Source: Linum tenue (taxonomy: Eukaryota > Streptophyta > Magnoliopsida > Malpighiales > Linaceae). Taken from it: a stretch of DNA of 64,000 nucleotides. Each line of letters starts with the position of its first letter. The stretch's first letter is position 1. The notes beneath the pieces were generated by a model, which was not told the origin of the DNA, did no database searches, and saw only the letters and a program-made list of their open reading frames with translations. The stretch lies in assembly GCA_946122785.1 (NCBI GenBank), contig CAMGYJ010000004.1, positions 16,390,150-16,454,149 of the forward strand. Direction: 5' to 3'. Positions 38,276 to 50,211 of this stretch are shown here, in pieces. A program made the translations under genes and the position numbers.

Positions 38276-38277
<2 letters not shown>
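37874..38277. mobile_element. 404-bp MITE with long terminal inverted repeats
   Basis: Left end GGCGAGTTCTACGGTACC..., right end ...GGTACCGTAGAAGGCACC. The outer 65 bp or so pair closely, both including ATACCTTGAGTA then GAAAACGCTATC in inverse. Weaker pairing continues inward (GGGCATGATA and TATCATGCCC; CTCTAACCCTTAA and TTAAGGGTTAGGG). It lies between TA repeats, so a TA-type target duplication cannot be told apart. Copy 2 (near 56675) has no element, only a short TA run, and so serves as the empty site. It has no coding capacity. Confidence 0.82.

Positions 38278-38347
<70 letters not shown>
38278..38347. repeat. (TA)n microsatellite
   Basis: About 70 bp of uninterrupted TA repeat on the right of the MITE, with a second TA tract (about 37832-37873) on its left. 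In copy 2 the corresponding tract is only about a dozen bases. Confidence 0.95.
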
Positions 38348-38349
<2 letters not shown>

Positions 38350-39071
38350 AGTTTGGGGCATACTATACGTCATGTATTACTAGTGAGATATCTCTATTTA
38401 GACTATGAATTAAATCGAGTTTGGGGTATGATACTATACCCTAACCTCTAATGGATAAACTCCAGACGCCGATTTTCTAAACCCCAATCCGAAGTTTGAT
38501 TTAACGAAAAACAAAAATTGACCGTTGAGATCGACCGAAGTCATTATATATATTATATTGTTTTCATTGGCCCTAACCCCCTGTTTTTTTAGGGAGGAAA
38601 ATAGGGTGAAGGAAATTTTTTGAAGGGAAATTAAATTCCCAATGCATTTTTCGTTGTTTCTGAAAGAAGGGGGAAGGGAAAAGAAAAGAAAATTTACTGT
38701 ATAATCTAACCCTCCAAAAGGGAGAGAAACCCCCACTAATCTATTTTTATTCGGCCAACTCTCTCTTTCGCGCACCATCACCAATAGAATTGTACAACCC
38801 ATGTCTTTACTTAGCTCTCTCCTTTTTTTTAATTGCTTTCCATTTTAACAAACCCACATACTGGATGCCCAATTGCCCATCCCAACGTTTGTTTTTCCAC
38901 CAGTGTTGTCCATTTCTGCTCATGGCAACAAACAGACCCATTGCTTTTCGGCGAATATAATTCTCCATCTTATAATTTGTGATTATATATGTGTTAAATG
39001 TCACGTACGGATAATGGGTACCCGTTAATCCGTACGGGTTTGGAATATGGGTTAGAGTTTACTCCTCAAAT

Positions 39072-39113
39072 GGGATTGGGTACCCGTTTCAAATGAAACG
39101 GGTACCCAATCCC
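39072..39113. repeat. Perfect palindrome, 20-bp arms, 2-bp centre
   Basis: The left arm (39072-39091, starting GGGATTGGGTACC) is exactly complementary to the right arm (39094-39113, ending GGTACCCAATCCC) around AA. The same palindrome occurs at 57418-57459 in copy 2. It lies next to other GGGTACCCG and CCGTACGGG inverted phrases (39002-39045), which suggests the remnant of an inverted-repeat transposon. Confidence 0.9.
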
Positions 39114-39451
39114 GTCTCGTTGGCCACCCGTCATTGGTAGTTGCTATGTTGATGAATCCAAAAAATAGAAAACAAAATTTTAACAATAGGTTCATAAAAA
39201 AATTTCAAACCATCTACTTTTGATTTTTAATAGTGAACAAAATTAGTAAGAAAGTACAAATTTAATTCACAATTTATAACCCATGAAAATAATATTAACA
39301 TATAATCAAATTATTTTACTATTATAATCAAATAAAATAACATATCCATCACAATTTCCAATACACATTTTTCTTCCCACTTTCCTCCATAAAACACAAT
39401 TTTCCTTCAAATTTCTTTAACCTTCAAATTTTCCCTACCCTCCTAATCCCC

Positions 39452-40733
39452 GAGATTTTTCCAGAAATAGCACTGTTTAAAAAATAAATTCCAAAAATAG
39501 CACCCAACTCCGAAAAATCCCAAAAATAGCACAATTTTTGTAAAACCGCCACCCGGAGGTGCGTTTTTCGATGAAAACGCCACCCGATGGCGCGTTTTTC
39601 GATGAAAACCGCACTGGTAGGGAGTGGTTTTGCAGACCGCACCCCCAGGATGCGTTCTGTCTTTTTTTTTTTTTTTTTTGCAAACCGCACCCCAGGGTGC
39701 GTTCTGTTTTTTTTTTTTTTTTTTTTTTTTTGAAAAATCCTAACTTAGGTGGAAACTTCAAACGAACGTATCTTTATGTTCGGGTATCCGATCGTCGCGA
39801 ATTTTTTTTTTTATTCCGCATAACTTTTTGAGATCTTGCAATCCAAAGACTGCCAAAGGTGGTTTGGTCTCGCCTTCATACAAAAAAATGTCGTTTGCTA
39901 CCCCGAACGAGCTTTTTTTCCGATTTCGTCAAACTTTGGACAACCGTAACTTTGTGCTCCAAATCCAAACGGCATGACCTTTTTTTTTATTTCGCATAAC
40001 TTTGTAAGGACTACAAATTTTACTAGGAATGTATTTTCAAAACAGGAATTATTTTTGGATATACAGGATTTTGGGACTAGCTTATCTTCCCTTCTCAGCA
40101 ATCCACGTACATTTTGAAATTATGTCTATGATAAAAGTTGTATTCCTTAAAAATTTATGCGAAATAAAAAAAAAATTCATGACGTTTGGATTTTGGAGCA
40201 CAAAGTTATGGTTGTCCAAAGTTTGACGAAATCGGAAAAAAGTTCGTTCAGGGTAGCAAACGACATTTTTTGGGATGAAGGCGAGACCAAACCACCTTTG
40301 GCAGTCTTCGGCTTGCAAGATCTCAAAAAGTTATGCGGAATCAAAAAAAAAATCGCGACGATCGGATACCCGAACATAAAGATACGTTCGTTTGAAGTTT
40401 CCTCATAAGTTAGGATTTTTCAAAAAAAAAAAAAAAAAAACAGAACGCACCCTGGGGTGCGGTTTGCAAAAAAAAAAAACAAAAAAAAGGCAGAACGCAC
40501 CCTGGGGGTGCGGTTTGCAACCAAAACGCACCCTGGGGGTGCGGTCTGCAAAACCGCTCCGTACTAGTGCGGTTTTCATCGAAAAACGCGCCCTCGGGTG
40601 GCATTTTCATCGAAAAACGCAACTCCGAGTGACGGTTTTACAAAAATGATGCTATTTTTGAAATTTTTCGGAATTAGGTGCTATTTTTGGAATTTATTTT
40701 TTAAACAGTGCTATTTCTGAAAAAATCTCCCTA
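39452..40733. mobile_element. 1.28-kb foldback element (two arms of about 600 bp)
   Basis: The left arm (39452 to about 40040) and right arm (about 40110-40733) are inverse copies. Left GAGATTTTTCCAGAAATAGCAC pairs with right GTGCTATTTCTGAAAAAATCTC. The arms also share the GATGAAAACGCCACCC / GGTGGCATTTTCATC, CGCACCC..GGTGCG, poly-T/poly-A and GGTGGTTTGGTCTCGCC / GGCGAGACCAAACCACC parts. The spacer is about 70 bp. Within each arm are short tandem units (GCACCCTGGGG-TGCGGTTTGCA, and CGATGAAAA with CGCC). It has no transposase. CCTAAT flanks both sides (39442-39447 and 40730-40735), a possible short target duplication. A transcript would fold into one long hairpin. Confidence 0.85.
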
Positions 40734-43700
40734 ATAGCACTCCAAATGTCTTGTAATGTTGATAAACATTTGATTCCATGATTTGTTTAGTCATATAAAC
40801 ACATAAACCGCTTAATTGTGTCATAATGACAAGATGTGCACGAGTACGAACTATTAGTACCGTGTCCAAATTTCACAATAAGGTGGATTAGCACTATAAA
40901 TGTCTTGTAAAGTTGATAGACATGTGATTCAATGATTGGTTTAGTCATATAAACACATAAACCGCTCAATTGTGTCATAATGACAAGATGTGCACGAGTA
41001 AGAACTATTAGTACCGTGTCCAAATTGTACAATAAGGTGGATTAGCACTCCAAATGTCTTGTAATGTTGATAAACATTTGATTCCATGATTGGTTTAGTC
41101 ATATAAAGACATTAACCGCTTAATTGTGTCATAATGACAAGATGTGCACGAGTACGAACTATTAGTACCGTGTCCAAATTGCACAATAAGGTGGATTAGC
41201 ACTATAAATGTCTTGTAAAGTTGATAGACATGTGATTCAATGATTGGTTTAGTCATATAAACACATAAACCGCTCAATTGTGTCATAATGACAAGATGTG
41301 CACGAGTACGAACTATTAGTACCGTGTCCAAATTGTACAATAAGGTGGATTAGCACTCCAAATGTCTTGTAATGTTGATAAACATTTGATTCCATGATTG
41401 GTTTAGTCATATAAAGACATTAACCGCTTAATTGTGTCATAATGACAAGATGTGCACGAGTACGAACTATTAGTACCGTGTCCAAATTGCACAATAAGGT
41501 GAATTAGCACTATAAATGTCTTGTAAAGTTGAGAGACACGTGATTCAATGATTGGTTTAGTCATATAAACACATAAAGCGCTTAATTGTGTCATAATGAC
41601 AAGATGTGCACGAGTACGAACTATTAGTTCCGCGTCCAAATTGTACAGTTGGTGGATTAGCACTCCAAATGTCTTGTAATGTTGATAAACATTTGATTCC
41701 ATGATTGGTTTAGTCATATAAACACATAAACCGCTTAATTGTGTCATAATGACAAGATGTGCACGAGTACAACTATTAGTACCGTGTCCAAATTGTACAA
41801 TAACGTGGGTTAGCACTCCAAATGTCTTGTAAAGTTGAGAGACACTTGATTTAATGATTGGTTTAGTCATATAAACACATAAAGCGCTTAATTGTGTCAT
41901 AATGACAAGTTGTGCACAAGTACGAACTATTAGAACGTGTCCAAATTGTACAATAAGGTGGATTAGCACTCCAAATGTCTTCTAAAGTTGATAGAAAAGT
42001 GATTCAATGATTGGTTTAGTCACATAAACACATTAACCGCTTAATTGTGTCATAATGACAAGATGTGCCCGAGTACGAACTATTAGTACCGTGTCCAAAT
42101 TGTACAATAAGGTGGATTAGGACTCCAAATGTCTTGTAAAGTTGATAGACATGTGATTCAATGATTGGTTTGGTCATATAAACACATAAACCGCTTAATT
42201 GTGTCATAATGAAAAGACTTTCACGAGTACAAACTCTTAGTACCAAGTCCAAATTGTACAATAATGTGGATTTGCACTCCAAATGTCTTGTAAAGTTGAT
42301 AGACATGTGATTCAATGATTGGTTTTGTCATATAAACACATAAACCGCTTAATTGTGTCATAATGACAAGATGTGCACGAGTACAAACTATTATTACCGT
42401 GTCCAAATTGTACAATAAGGTGGATTAGCACTCCAAATGTCTTGTAAAGTTGATAGACATGTGATTCCATGATTGGTTTAGTCATATAAACACATAAACC
42501 GCTTAATTGTGTCATAATGACAAGATGTGCACGAGTACGAACTATTAGTACCGTGTCCAAATTGTACAATAAGGTGGGTTAGCACTCCAAATGTCTTGTA
42601 AAGTTGATAGACATGTGATTCAATGATTGGTTTAGTCATATAAACACATAAAGCGCTTAATTGTGTCATAATGACAAGATGTGCACAAGTACGAACTATT
42701 AGTAACGTGTCCAAATTGTACAATAAGGTGGATTAGCACTCCAAATGTCTTGTAAAGTTGATAGACAAGTGATTCAATGATTGGTTTAGTCATATAAACA
42801 CATAAAGCACTTAATTGTGTCATAATGACAAGATGTGCACGAGTACGAACTATTAGTACCGTGTCCAAATTGCACAATAAGGTGGATTAGCACTCCAAAT
42901 GTCTTGTAATGTTGATTAACATTTGATTCCATGATTGGTTTAGTCATATGAACACATTAACCGCTTAATTGTGTCATAATGACAAGATGTGCACGAGTAC
43001 GAACTATTAGTACCGTGTCCAAATTGCACAATAAGGTGGATTAGCACTCCAAATGTCTTGTAAAGTTGATAGACAAGTGATTCAATGATTGGTTTAGTCA
43101 TATAAACACATAAACCACTTAATTGTGTCATAATGACAAGATGTGCACGAGTACGAACTATTAGTACCGTGTCCAAATTGTACAATAAGGTGGATTAACA
43201 CTCCAAATGTCTTGTAAAGTTGATAGACATATGATTCAATGATTGGTTTAGTCATATGAACACATTAACCGCTTAATTGTGTCATAATGACAAGATGTGC
43301 ACGAGTACGAACTATTAGTACCGTGTCCAAATTGCACAATAAGGTGGATTAGCACTATAAATGTCTTGTAAAGTTGATAGACATGTGATTCAATGATTGG
43401 TTTAGTCATATAAACACATAAACCGCTCAATTGTGTCATAATGACAAGATGTGCACGAGTACGAACTATTAGTACCGTGTCCAAATTGTACAATAAGGTG
43501 GATTAGCACTCCAAATGTCTTGTAATGTTGATAAACATTTGATTCCATGATTGGTTTAGTCATATAAACACATAAACCGCTTAATTGTGTCATAATGACA
43601 AGATGTGCACGAGTACGAACTATTAGTACCGTGTCCAAATTGCACAATAAGGTGGATTAGCACTATAAATGTCTTGTTAAGTTGATAGACATGTGATTCA

Positions 43701-46700
43701 ATGATTGGTTTAGTCATATAAACACATAAACCGCTCAATTGTGTCATAATGACAAGATGTGCACGAGTACGAACTATTAGTACCGTGTCCAAATTGTACA
43801 ATAAGGTGGATTAGCACTCCAAATGTCTTGTAATGTTGATAAACATTTGATTCCATGATTGGTTTAGTCATATAAAGACATTAACCGCTTAATTGTGTCA
43901 TAATGACAAGATGTGCACGAGTACGAACTATTAGTACCGTGTCCAAATTGCACAATAAGGTGGATTAGCACTATAAATGTCTTGTAAAGTTGATAGACAT
44001 GTGATTCAATGATTGGTTTAGTCATATAAACACATAAACCGCTTAATTGTGTCATAATGACAAGATGTGCACGAGTACGAACTATTAGTACCGTGTCCAA
44101 ATTGTACAATAAGGTGGATTAGCACTCCAAATGTCTTGTAATGTTGATAAACATTTGATTCCATGATTGGTTTAGTCATATAAAGACATTAACCGCTTAA
44201 TTGTGTCATAATGACAAGATGTGCACGAGTACGAACTATTAGTACCGTGTCCAAATTGCACAATAAGGTGGATTAGCACTATAAATGTCTTGTAAAGTTG
44301 ATAGACATGTGATTTAATTATTGGTTTTGTCATATAAACACATAAACCGCTTAATTGTGTCATAATGACAAGATGTGCACGAGTACGAACTATTAATACC
44401 GTGTCCAAATTGTACAATAAGGTGGATTAGCACTCCAAATGTCTTGTAATGTTGATAAACATTTGATTCCATGATTGGTTTAGTCATATAAAGACATTAA
44501 CCGCTTAATTGTGTCATAATGATAAGATGTGCACGAGTACGAACTATTAGTACCGTGTCCAAATTGCACAATAAGGTGGGTTAGCACTATAAATGTCTTG
44601 TAAAGTTGAGAGACACGTGATTCAATGATTGGTTTAGTCATATAAACACATAAAGCGCTTAATTGTGTCATAATGACAAGATGTGCACAAGTATGAACTA
44701 TTAGTAACGTGTCCAAATTGTACAATAAGGTGGATTAGCACTCCAAATGTCTTGTAAAGTTGATAGACAAGTGATTCAATGATTGGTTTAGTCATATAAA
44801 CACATTAACCGCTTAATTGTGTCATAATGACAAGATGTGCACGAGTACGAACTATTAGTACCGTGTCCAAATTGTACAATAAGGTGGATTAGCACTCCAA
44901 ATGTCTTGTAAAGTTGATAGACATGTGATTCAATGATTGGTTTAGTCATATAAACACATAAACCGCTTAATTGTGTCATAATGAAAAGACGTTCACGAGT
45001 ACAAACTCTTAGTACCAAGTCCAAATTGTACAATAAGGTGGATTTGCACTCCAAATGTCTTGTAAAGTTGATAGACATGTGATTCAATGATTGGTTTTGT
45101 CATATAAACACATAAACCGCTTAATTGTGTCATAATGACAAGATGTGCACGAGTACAAACTATTATTACCGTGTCCAAATTGTACAATAAGGTGGATTAG
45201 CACTCCAAATGTCTTGTAAAGTTGATAGACATGTGATTCCATGATTGGTTTAGTCATATAAACACATAAACCGCTTAATTGTGTCATAATGACAAGATGT
45301 GCACGAGTACGAACTATTAGTACCGTGTCCAAATTGTACAATAAGGTGGGTTAGCACTCCAAATGTCTTGTAAAGTTGATAGACATGTGATTCAATGATT
45401 GGTTTAGTCATATAAACACATAAAGCGCTTAATTGTGTCATAATGACAAGATGTGCACAAGTACGAACTATTAGTAACGTGTCCAAATTGTACAATAAGG
45501 TGGATTAGCACTCCAAATGTCTTGTAAAGTTGATAGACAAGTGATTCAATGATTGGTTTAGTCATATAAACACATAAACCGCTTAATTGTGTCATAATGA
45601 CAAGATGTGCACGAGTACGAACTATTAGTACCGTGTCCAAATTGTACAATAAGGTGGATTGGCACTCCAAATGTCTTGTAATGTTGATTAACATTTGATT
45701 CCATGATTGGTTTAGTCATATGAACACATTAACCGCTTAATTGTGTCATAATGACAAGATGTGCACGAGTACGAACTATTAGTACCTTGTCCAAATTGTA
45801 CAATAAGGTGGATTAGCACTCCAAATGTCTTGTAAAGTTGATAGACAAGTGATTCAATGATTGGTTTAGTCATATAAGCACATAAAGCGCTTAATTGTGT
45901 CATAATGACAAGATGTGCACGAGTACGAACTATTAGTACCGTGTCCAAATTGTACAATAAGGTGGATTAACACTCCAAATGTCTTGTAAAGTTGATAGAC
46001 ATGTGATTCAATGATTGGTTTAGTCATATAAACACATTAACCGCTTAATTGTGTCATAATGACAAGATGTGCACGAGTACGAACTATTAGTACCGTGTCC
46101 AAATTGCACAATAAGGTGGATTAGCACTATAAATGTCTTGTAAAGTTGATAGACATGTGATTCAATGATTGGTTTAGTCATATAAACACATAAACCGCTT
46201 AATTGTGTCATAATGACAAGATGTGCACGAGTACGAACTATTAGTACCGTGTCCAAATTGTACAATAAGGTGGATTAGCACTCCAAATGTCTTGTAATGT
46301 TGATAAACATTTGATTCCATGATTGGTTTAGTCATATAAACACATAAACCGCTTAATTGTGTCATAATGACAAGATGTGCACGAGTACGAACTATTAGTA
46401 CCGTGTCCAAATTGCACAATAAGGTGGATTAGCACTATAAATGTCTTGTAAAGTTGATAGACATGTGATTCAATGATTGGTTTAGTCATATAAACACATA
46501 AACCGCTCAATTGTGTCATAATGACAAGATGTGCACGAGTACGAACTATTAGTACCGTGTCCAAATTGTACAATAAGGTGGATTAGCACTCCAAATGTCT
46601 TGTAATGTTGATAAACATTTGATTCCATGATTGGTTTAGTCATATAAAGACATTAACCGCTTAATTGTGTCATAATGACAAGATGTGCACGAGTACGAAC

Positions 46701-49099
46701 TATTAGTACCGTGTCCAAATTGCACAATAAGGTGGATTAGCACTATAAATGTCTTGTAAAGTTGATAGACATGTGATTCAATGATTGGTTTTGTCATATA
46801 AACACATAAACCGCTTAATTGTGTCATAATGAAAAGACGTTCACGAGTACAAACTCTTAGTACCAAGTCCAAATTGTACAATAAGGTGGATTTGCACTCC
46901 AAATGTCTTGTAAAGTTGATAGACATGTGATTCAATGATTGGTTTTGTCATATAAACACATAAACCGCTTAATTGTGTCATAATGACAAGATGTGCACGA
47001 GTACAAACTATTATTACCGTGTCCAAATTGTACAATAAGGTGGATTAGCATTCCAAATGTCTTGTAAAGTTGATAGACATGTGATTCCATGATTGGTTTA
47101 GTCATATAAACACATAAACCGCTTAATTGTGTCATAATGACAAGATGTGCACGAGTACGAACTATTAGTACCGTGTCCAAATTGTACAATAAGGTGGGTT
47201 AGCACTCCAAATGTCTTGTAAAGTTGATAGACATGTGATTCAATGATTGGTTTAGTCATATAAACACATAAAGCGCTTAATTGTGTCATAATGACAAGAT
47301 GTGCACAAGTACGAACTATTAGTAACGTGTCCAAATTGTACAATAAGGTGGATTAGCACTCCAAATGTCTTGTAAAGTTGATAGACAAGTGATTCAATGA
47401 TTGGTTTAGTCATATAAGCACATAAAGCACTTAATTGTGTCATAATGACAAGATGTGCACGAGTACGAACTATTAGTACCGTGTCCAAATTGCACAATAA
47501 GGTGGATTGGCACTCCAAATGTCTTGTAATGTTGATTAACATTTGATTCCATGATTGGTTTAGTCATATGAACACATTAACCGCTTAATTGTGTCATAAT
47601 GACAAGATGTGCACGAGTACGAACTATTAGTACCGTGTCCAAATTGCACAATAAGGTGGATTAGCACTCCAAATGTCTTGTAATGTTGATAGACAAGTGA
47701 TTCAATGATTGGTTTAGTCATATAAGCACATAAAGCACTTAATTGTGTCATAATGACAAGATGTGCACGAGTACGAACTATTAGTACCGTGTCCAAATTG
47801 TACAATAAGGTGGATTAACACTCCAAATGTCTTGTAAAGTTGATAGACATATGATTCAATGATTGGTTTAGTCATATGAACACATTAACCGCTTAATTGT
47901 GTCATAATGACAAGATGTGCACGAGTATGAACTATTAGTACCGTGTCCAAATTGTACAATAAGGTGGATTAGCACTCCAAATGTCTTGTAAAGTTGATAG
48001 ACAAGTGATTCAATGATTGGTTTAGTCATATAAACACATTAACCGCTTAATTGTGTCATAATGACAAGATGTGCACGAGTACGAACTATTAGTACCGTGT
48101 CCAAATTGTACAATAAGGTGGATTAGCACTCCAAATGTCTTGTAAAGTTGATAGACATGTGATTCCATGATTGGTTTAGTCATATAAACACATAAACCGC
48201 TTAATTGTGTCATAATGAAAAGACTTTCACGAGTACAAACTCTAAGTACCAAGTCCAAATTGTAAAATAAGGTGGGTTAGCACTCCAAATGTCTTGTAAA
48301 GTTGAGAGACACGTGATTCAATGATTGGTTTAGTCATATAAACACATAAAGCGCTTAATTGTGTCATAATGACAAGTTGTGCACAAGTACGAACTATTAG
48401 TAACGTTTCCAAATTGTACAATAAGGTGGATTAGCACTCCAAATGTCTTGTAAAGTTGATAGACAAGTGATTCAATGATTGGTTTAGTCATATAAACACA
48501 TTAACCGCTAATTGTGTCATAATGACATGATGTGCCCGAGTACGAACTATTAGTACCGTGTCCAAATTGTACAATAAGGTGGATTAGGACTCCAAATGTC
48601 TTGTAAAGTTGATAGACATGTGATTCAATGATTGGTTTGGTCATATAAACACATAAACCGCTTAATTGTGTCATAATGAAAAGACTTTCACGAGTACAAA
48701 CTCTTAGTACCAAGTCCAAATTGTACAATAATGTGGATTTGCACTCCAAATGTCTTGTAAAGTTGATAGACATGTGATTTAATGATTGGTTTTGTCATAT
48801 AAACACATAAACCGCTTAATTGTTTCATAATGACAATATGTGCACGAGTACGAACTATTAGTACCGTGTCCAAATTGTACAATTAGGTGGATTAGCATTC
48901 CAAATGTCTTGTAAAGTTGATAGACATGTGATTCAATGATTGGTTTAGTCATATAAACACATAAACCGCTTAATTGTGTCATAATGACAAGATGTGCACG
49001 AGTACGAACTATTAGTACCGTGTCCAAATTGTACAATAAGGTGGATTAGCACTCCAAATGTCTTGTAAAGTTGATAGACATGTGATTCAATGATTGGTT
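40734..49099. repeat. 154-bp satellite array, right block
   Basis: About 54 monomers, more uniform than the other blocks. Many are arranged as 308-bp dimers. One monomer type has GCACAATAAGG and GCACTATAAATGTC; the other has TGTAATGTTGATAAACATTTGATTCCATG. Larger blocks repeat as well: 42016 to about 43185 recurs at 44788 (offset 2772, 18 monomers) and again at 46636 (a further 1848, 12 monomers), with a partial fourth copy near 48480-48882. The array ends at 49099 in the middle of the TGATTGGTT phrase. Confidence 0.95.
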
Positions 49100-49416
49100 C
49101 AATCTGCATTTTTTTTTTCCTTTTCTCCATCGTTGGCAGATTATTCTTCCAAATTAAATAAGGCATTGTGTTTTTATTACGATAAATTCTTTGCTGGAGA
49201 AGGATGAATCTCGAGGAAAGAAAGGTAGAACTGAAGATGGTGTGATCCAGATTGATGGTGATTTGCAGGCAGATTGGAATGACTTCGTTTGGAAAGGCCG
49301 TACCAGATTTTCTTGCTTACAATTCGCCAAGAAGATATGATAATCTAGCCCACCAATTTTTCCCGCTTAGAACAAAATCAATTGTTTTTATCCTTATATT
49401 TCGTCTTCTATTGTAG

Positions 49417-50211
49417 GGTGAAACAAAGTTTACACTTCCAACACATCTCAAGTACACTAGAGAGGAAGTGAACCTTGCCCACTACATATTTGCGAAGGAT
49501 CTTCCACAAAAGGAAGTCCTGGTCAAAACCATGATGCAATCCTATACACGAAAGGTGTTGTGGTCCCTCTGCCCTAAGTCTAATGTCGATGATGATGTAA
49601 TTACAGCCATGGCTTGCCAATTGAGCCTGGAGGAAGTTTGGAGGGATGTTGGAGATGGAAGAATAGTCTGTTATCTGCCTGCTGAACTGCAAGTATAGTC
49701 CCATTTACTTTGTATATTTATTTCAGGTGCAATATTCTGTTTCTCCTATTAAATAGGATGAATGTTTTATCTTCTGTTTTAAATGAACCATGATCAGGAA
49801 ATGGTAATTAACTATGGCATGACATAAAAAAAGCTATAGAGTGTTACGGTGCAAAGTTCTTGGCAAGAGCTCACACGTGCAGAAAGGTTTCTTCTTAACA
49901 ATTCATTTCTTGTTTCATTGAAATATTCCTCAATTACTGTTTCTAGCTACTGTTTGAATTGGATATGCGAATAAATTAGATGTTCCATCAAACTTTTGAT
50001 CTTTCTGTAAATTGTATTTTACAATGCTTAGCTGAATTTGGCCTTTCTCGTCGTTATTTAGGTGTGTCTGCCCATGAAAGATGCAATGGACGGTGATGCA
50101 GTTCACTGGTATTTAGTTGTCATCATGCTGGACGACAAACAAGTCCATCTATTGGATTCGTATCCTTCTAAAAAGCGCAAAAGATATCGTAGAAAAGCAG
50201 TAGTAACTATG
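49417..50211 (+). pseudogene. Ulp1/C48 cysteine protease-like gene, decayed
   Basis: Exons with GT-AG borders can be read at 49417-49692, 49798-49886 and 50062-50211. The first encodes HLKYTREEVNLAHYIFAKDLP and LWSLCPKSNVDDDVITAMACQLS. The third encodes VCLPMKDA...VHWYLVVIML then VHLLDSYPS. The His in HWYLVV and the Asp in LLDS fit the catalytic His and Asp of the plant Ulp1-like (SUMO protease, C48) superfamily. The later catalytic Cys part is not found. The middle exon (EMVINYGMT, then AIECYGAKFLARAHTC) is broken by a TAA and a frameshift in an A-run near 49825. Any 5' exons are cut off by the satellite edge at 49100, although 49205-49340 (DLQADWNDFVWKGRTRF) may be an earlier exon. Such genes are often carried by plant MULE transposons, so host or transposon origin is open. 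Confidence 0.65.

Larger units (their letters stand above)
36647..39451. repeat. Duplicated mtHSP70 upstream block, copy 1 (in satellite)
   Basis: Near-identical to 55469-57797, same orientation, offset about 18822 at the left end. It starts at ATAGACAACAGCG and ends at CCTCCTAATCCCC. Differences: copy 1 has a 404-bp MITE in an enlarged (TA)n tract (37874-38277). Copy 1 lacks about 62 bp present in copy 2 near 56875-56937. A few single-base changes and small indels are also present. It ends about 39 bp before the heat-shock-element-like motifs, so it brings no HSP70 promoter or coding sequence into the satellite. Confidence 0.93.
36487..40733. other. Composite 4.25-kb insertion inside one satellite monomer
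   Basis: The satellite stops at monomer position 96 (GTACAATAA, 36480) and resumes at monomer position 104 (TAGCACTCCAAATG, 40736). Only about 7 bp of one monomer are missing and the array register is kept. The insert has three parts: unknown filler (36487-36646), a 2.8-kb copy of the mtHSP70 upstream region (36647-39451), and a foldback element (39452-40733). The preserved register argues for one insertion event into an existing array. Confidence 0.85.

Noticed and set aside
39559..40649. Open frames of 60-94 codons in the foldback arms, rich in Phe/Lys/Pro
   Set aside because: They come from poly-A/poly-T runs and the CGCACCC minisatellite, occur on both arms in inverse, and show no domain.
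14105..49099. Dozens of 60-180-codon minus-strand open frames with a shared protein-like sequence (for example LVIMTQLSGLCVYMTKPIIESHVYQ)
   Set aside because: They recur with the monomer. Because 154 is not a multiple of 3, each frame shifts into another in the next monomer. No start context, splice signals or domain is present. They are a by-product of a stop-poor strand of the satellite.
40734..49099. Regular repeat spacing that might suggest a CRISPR array
   Set aside because: The repeated unit is the whole 154 bp with no unique spacers, in plant nuclear DNA.
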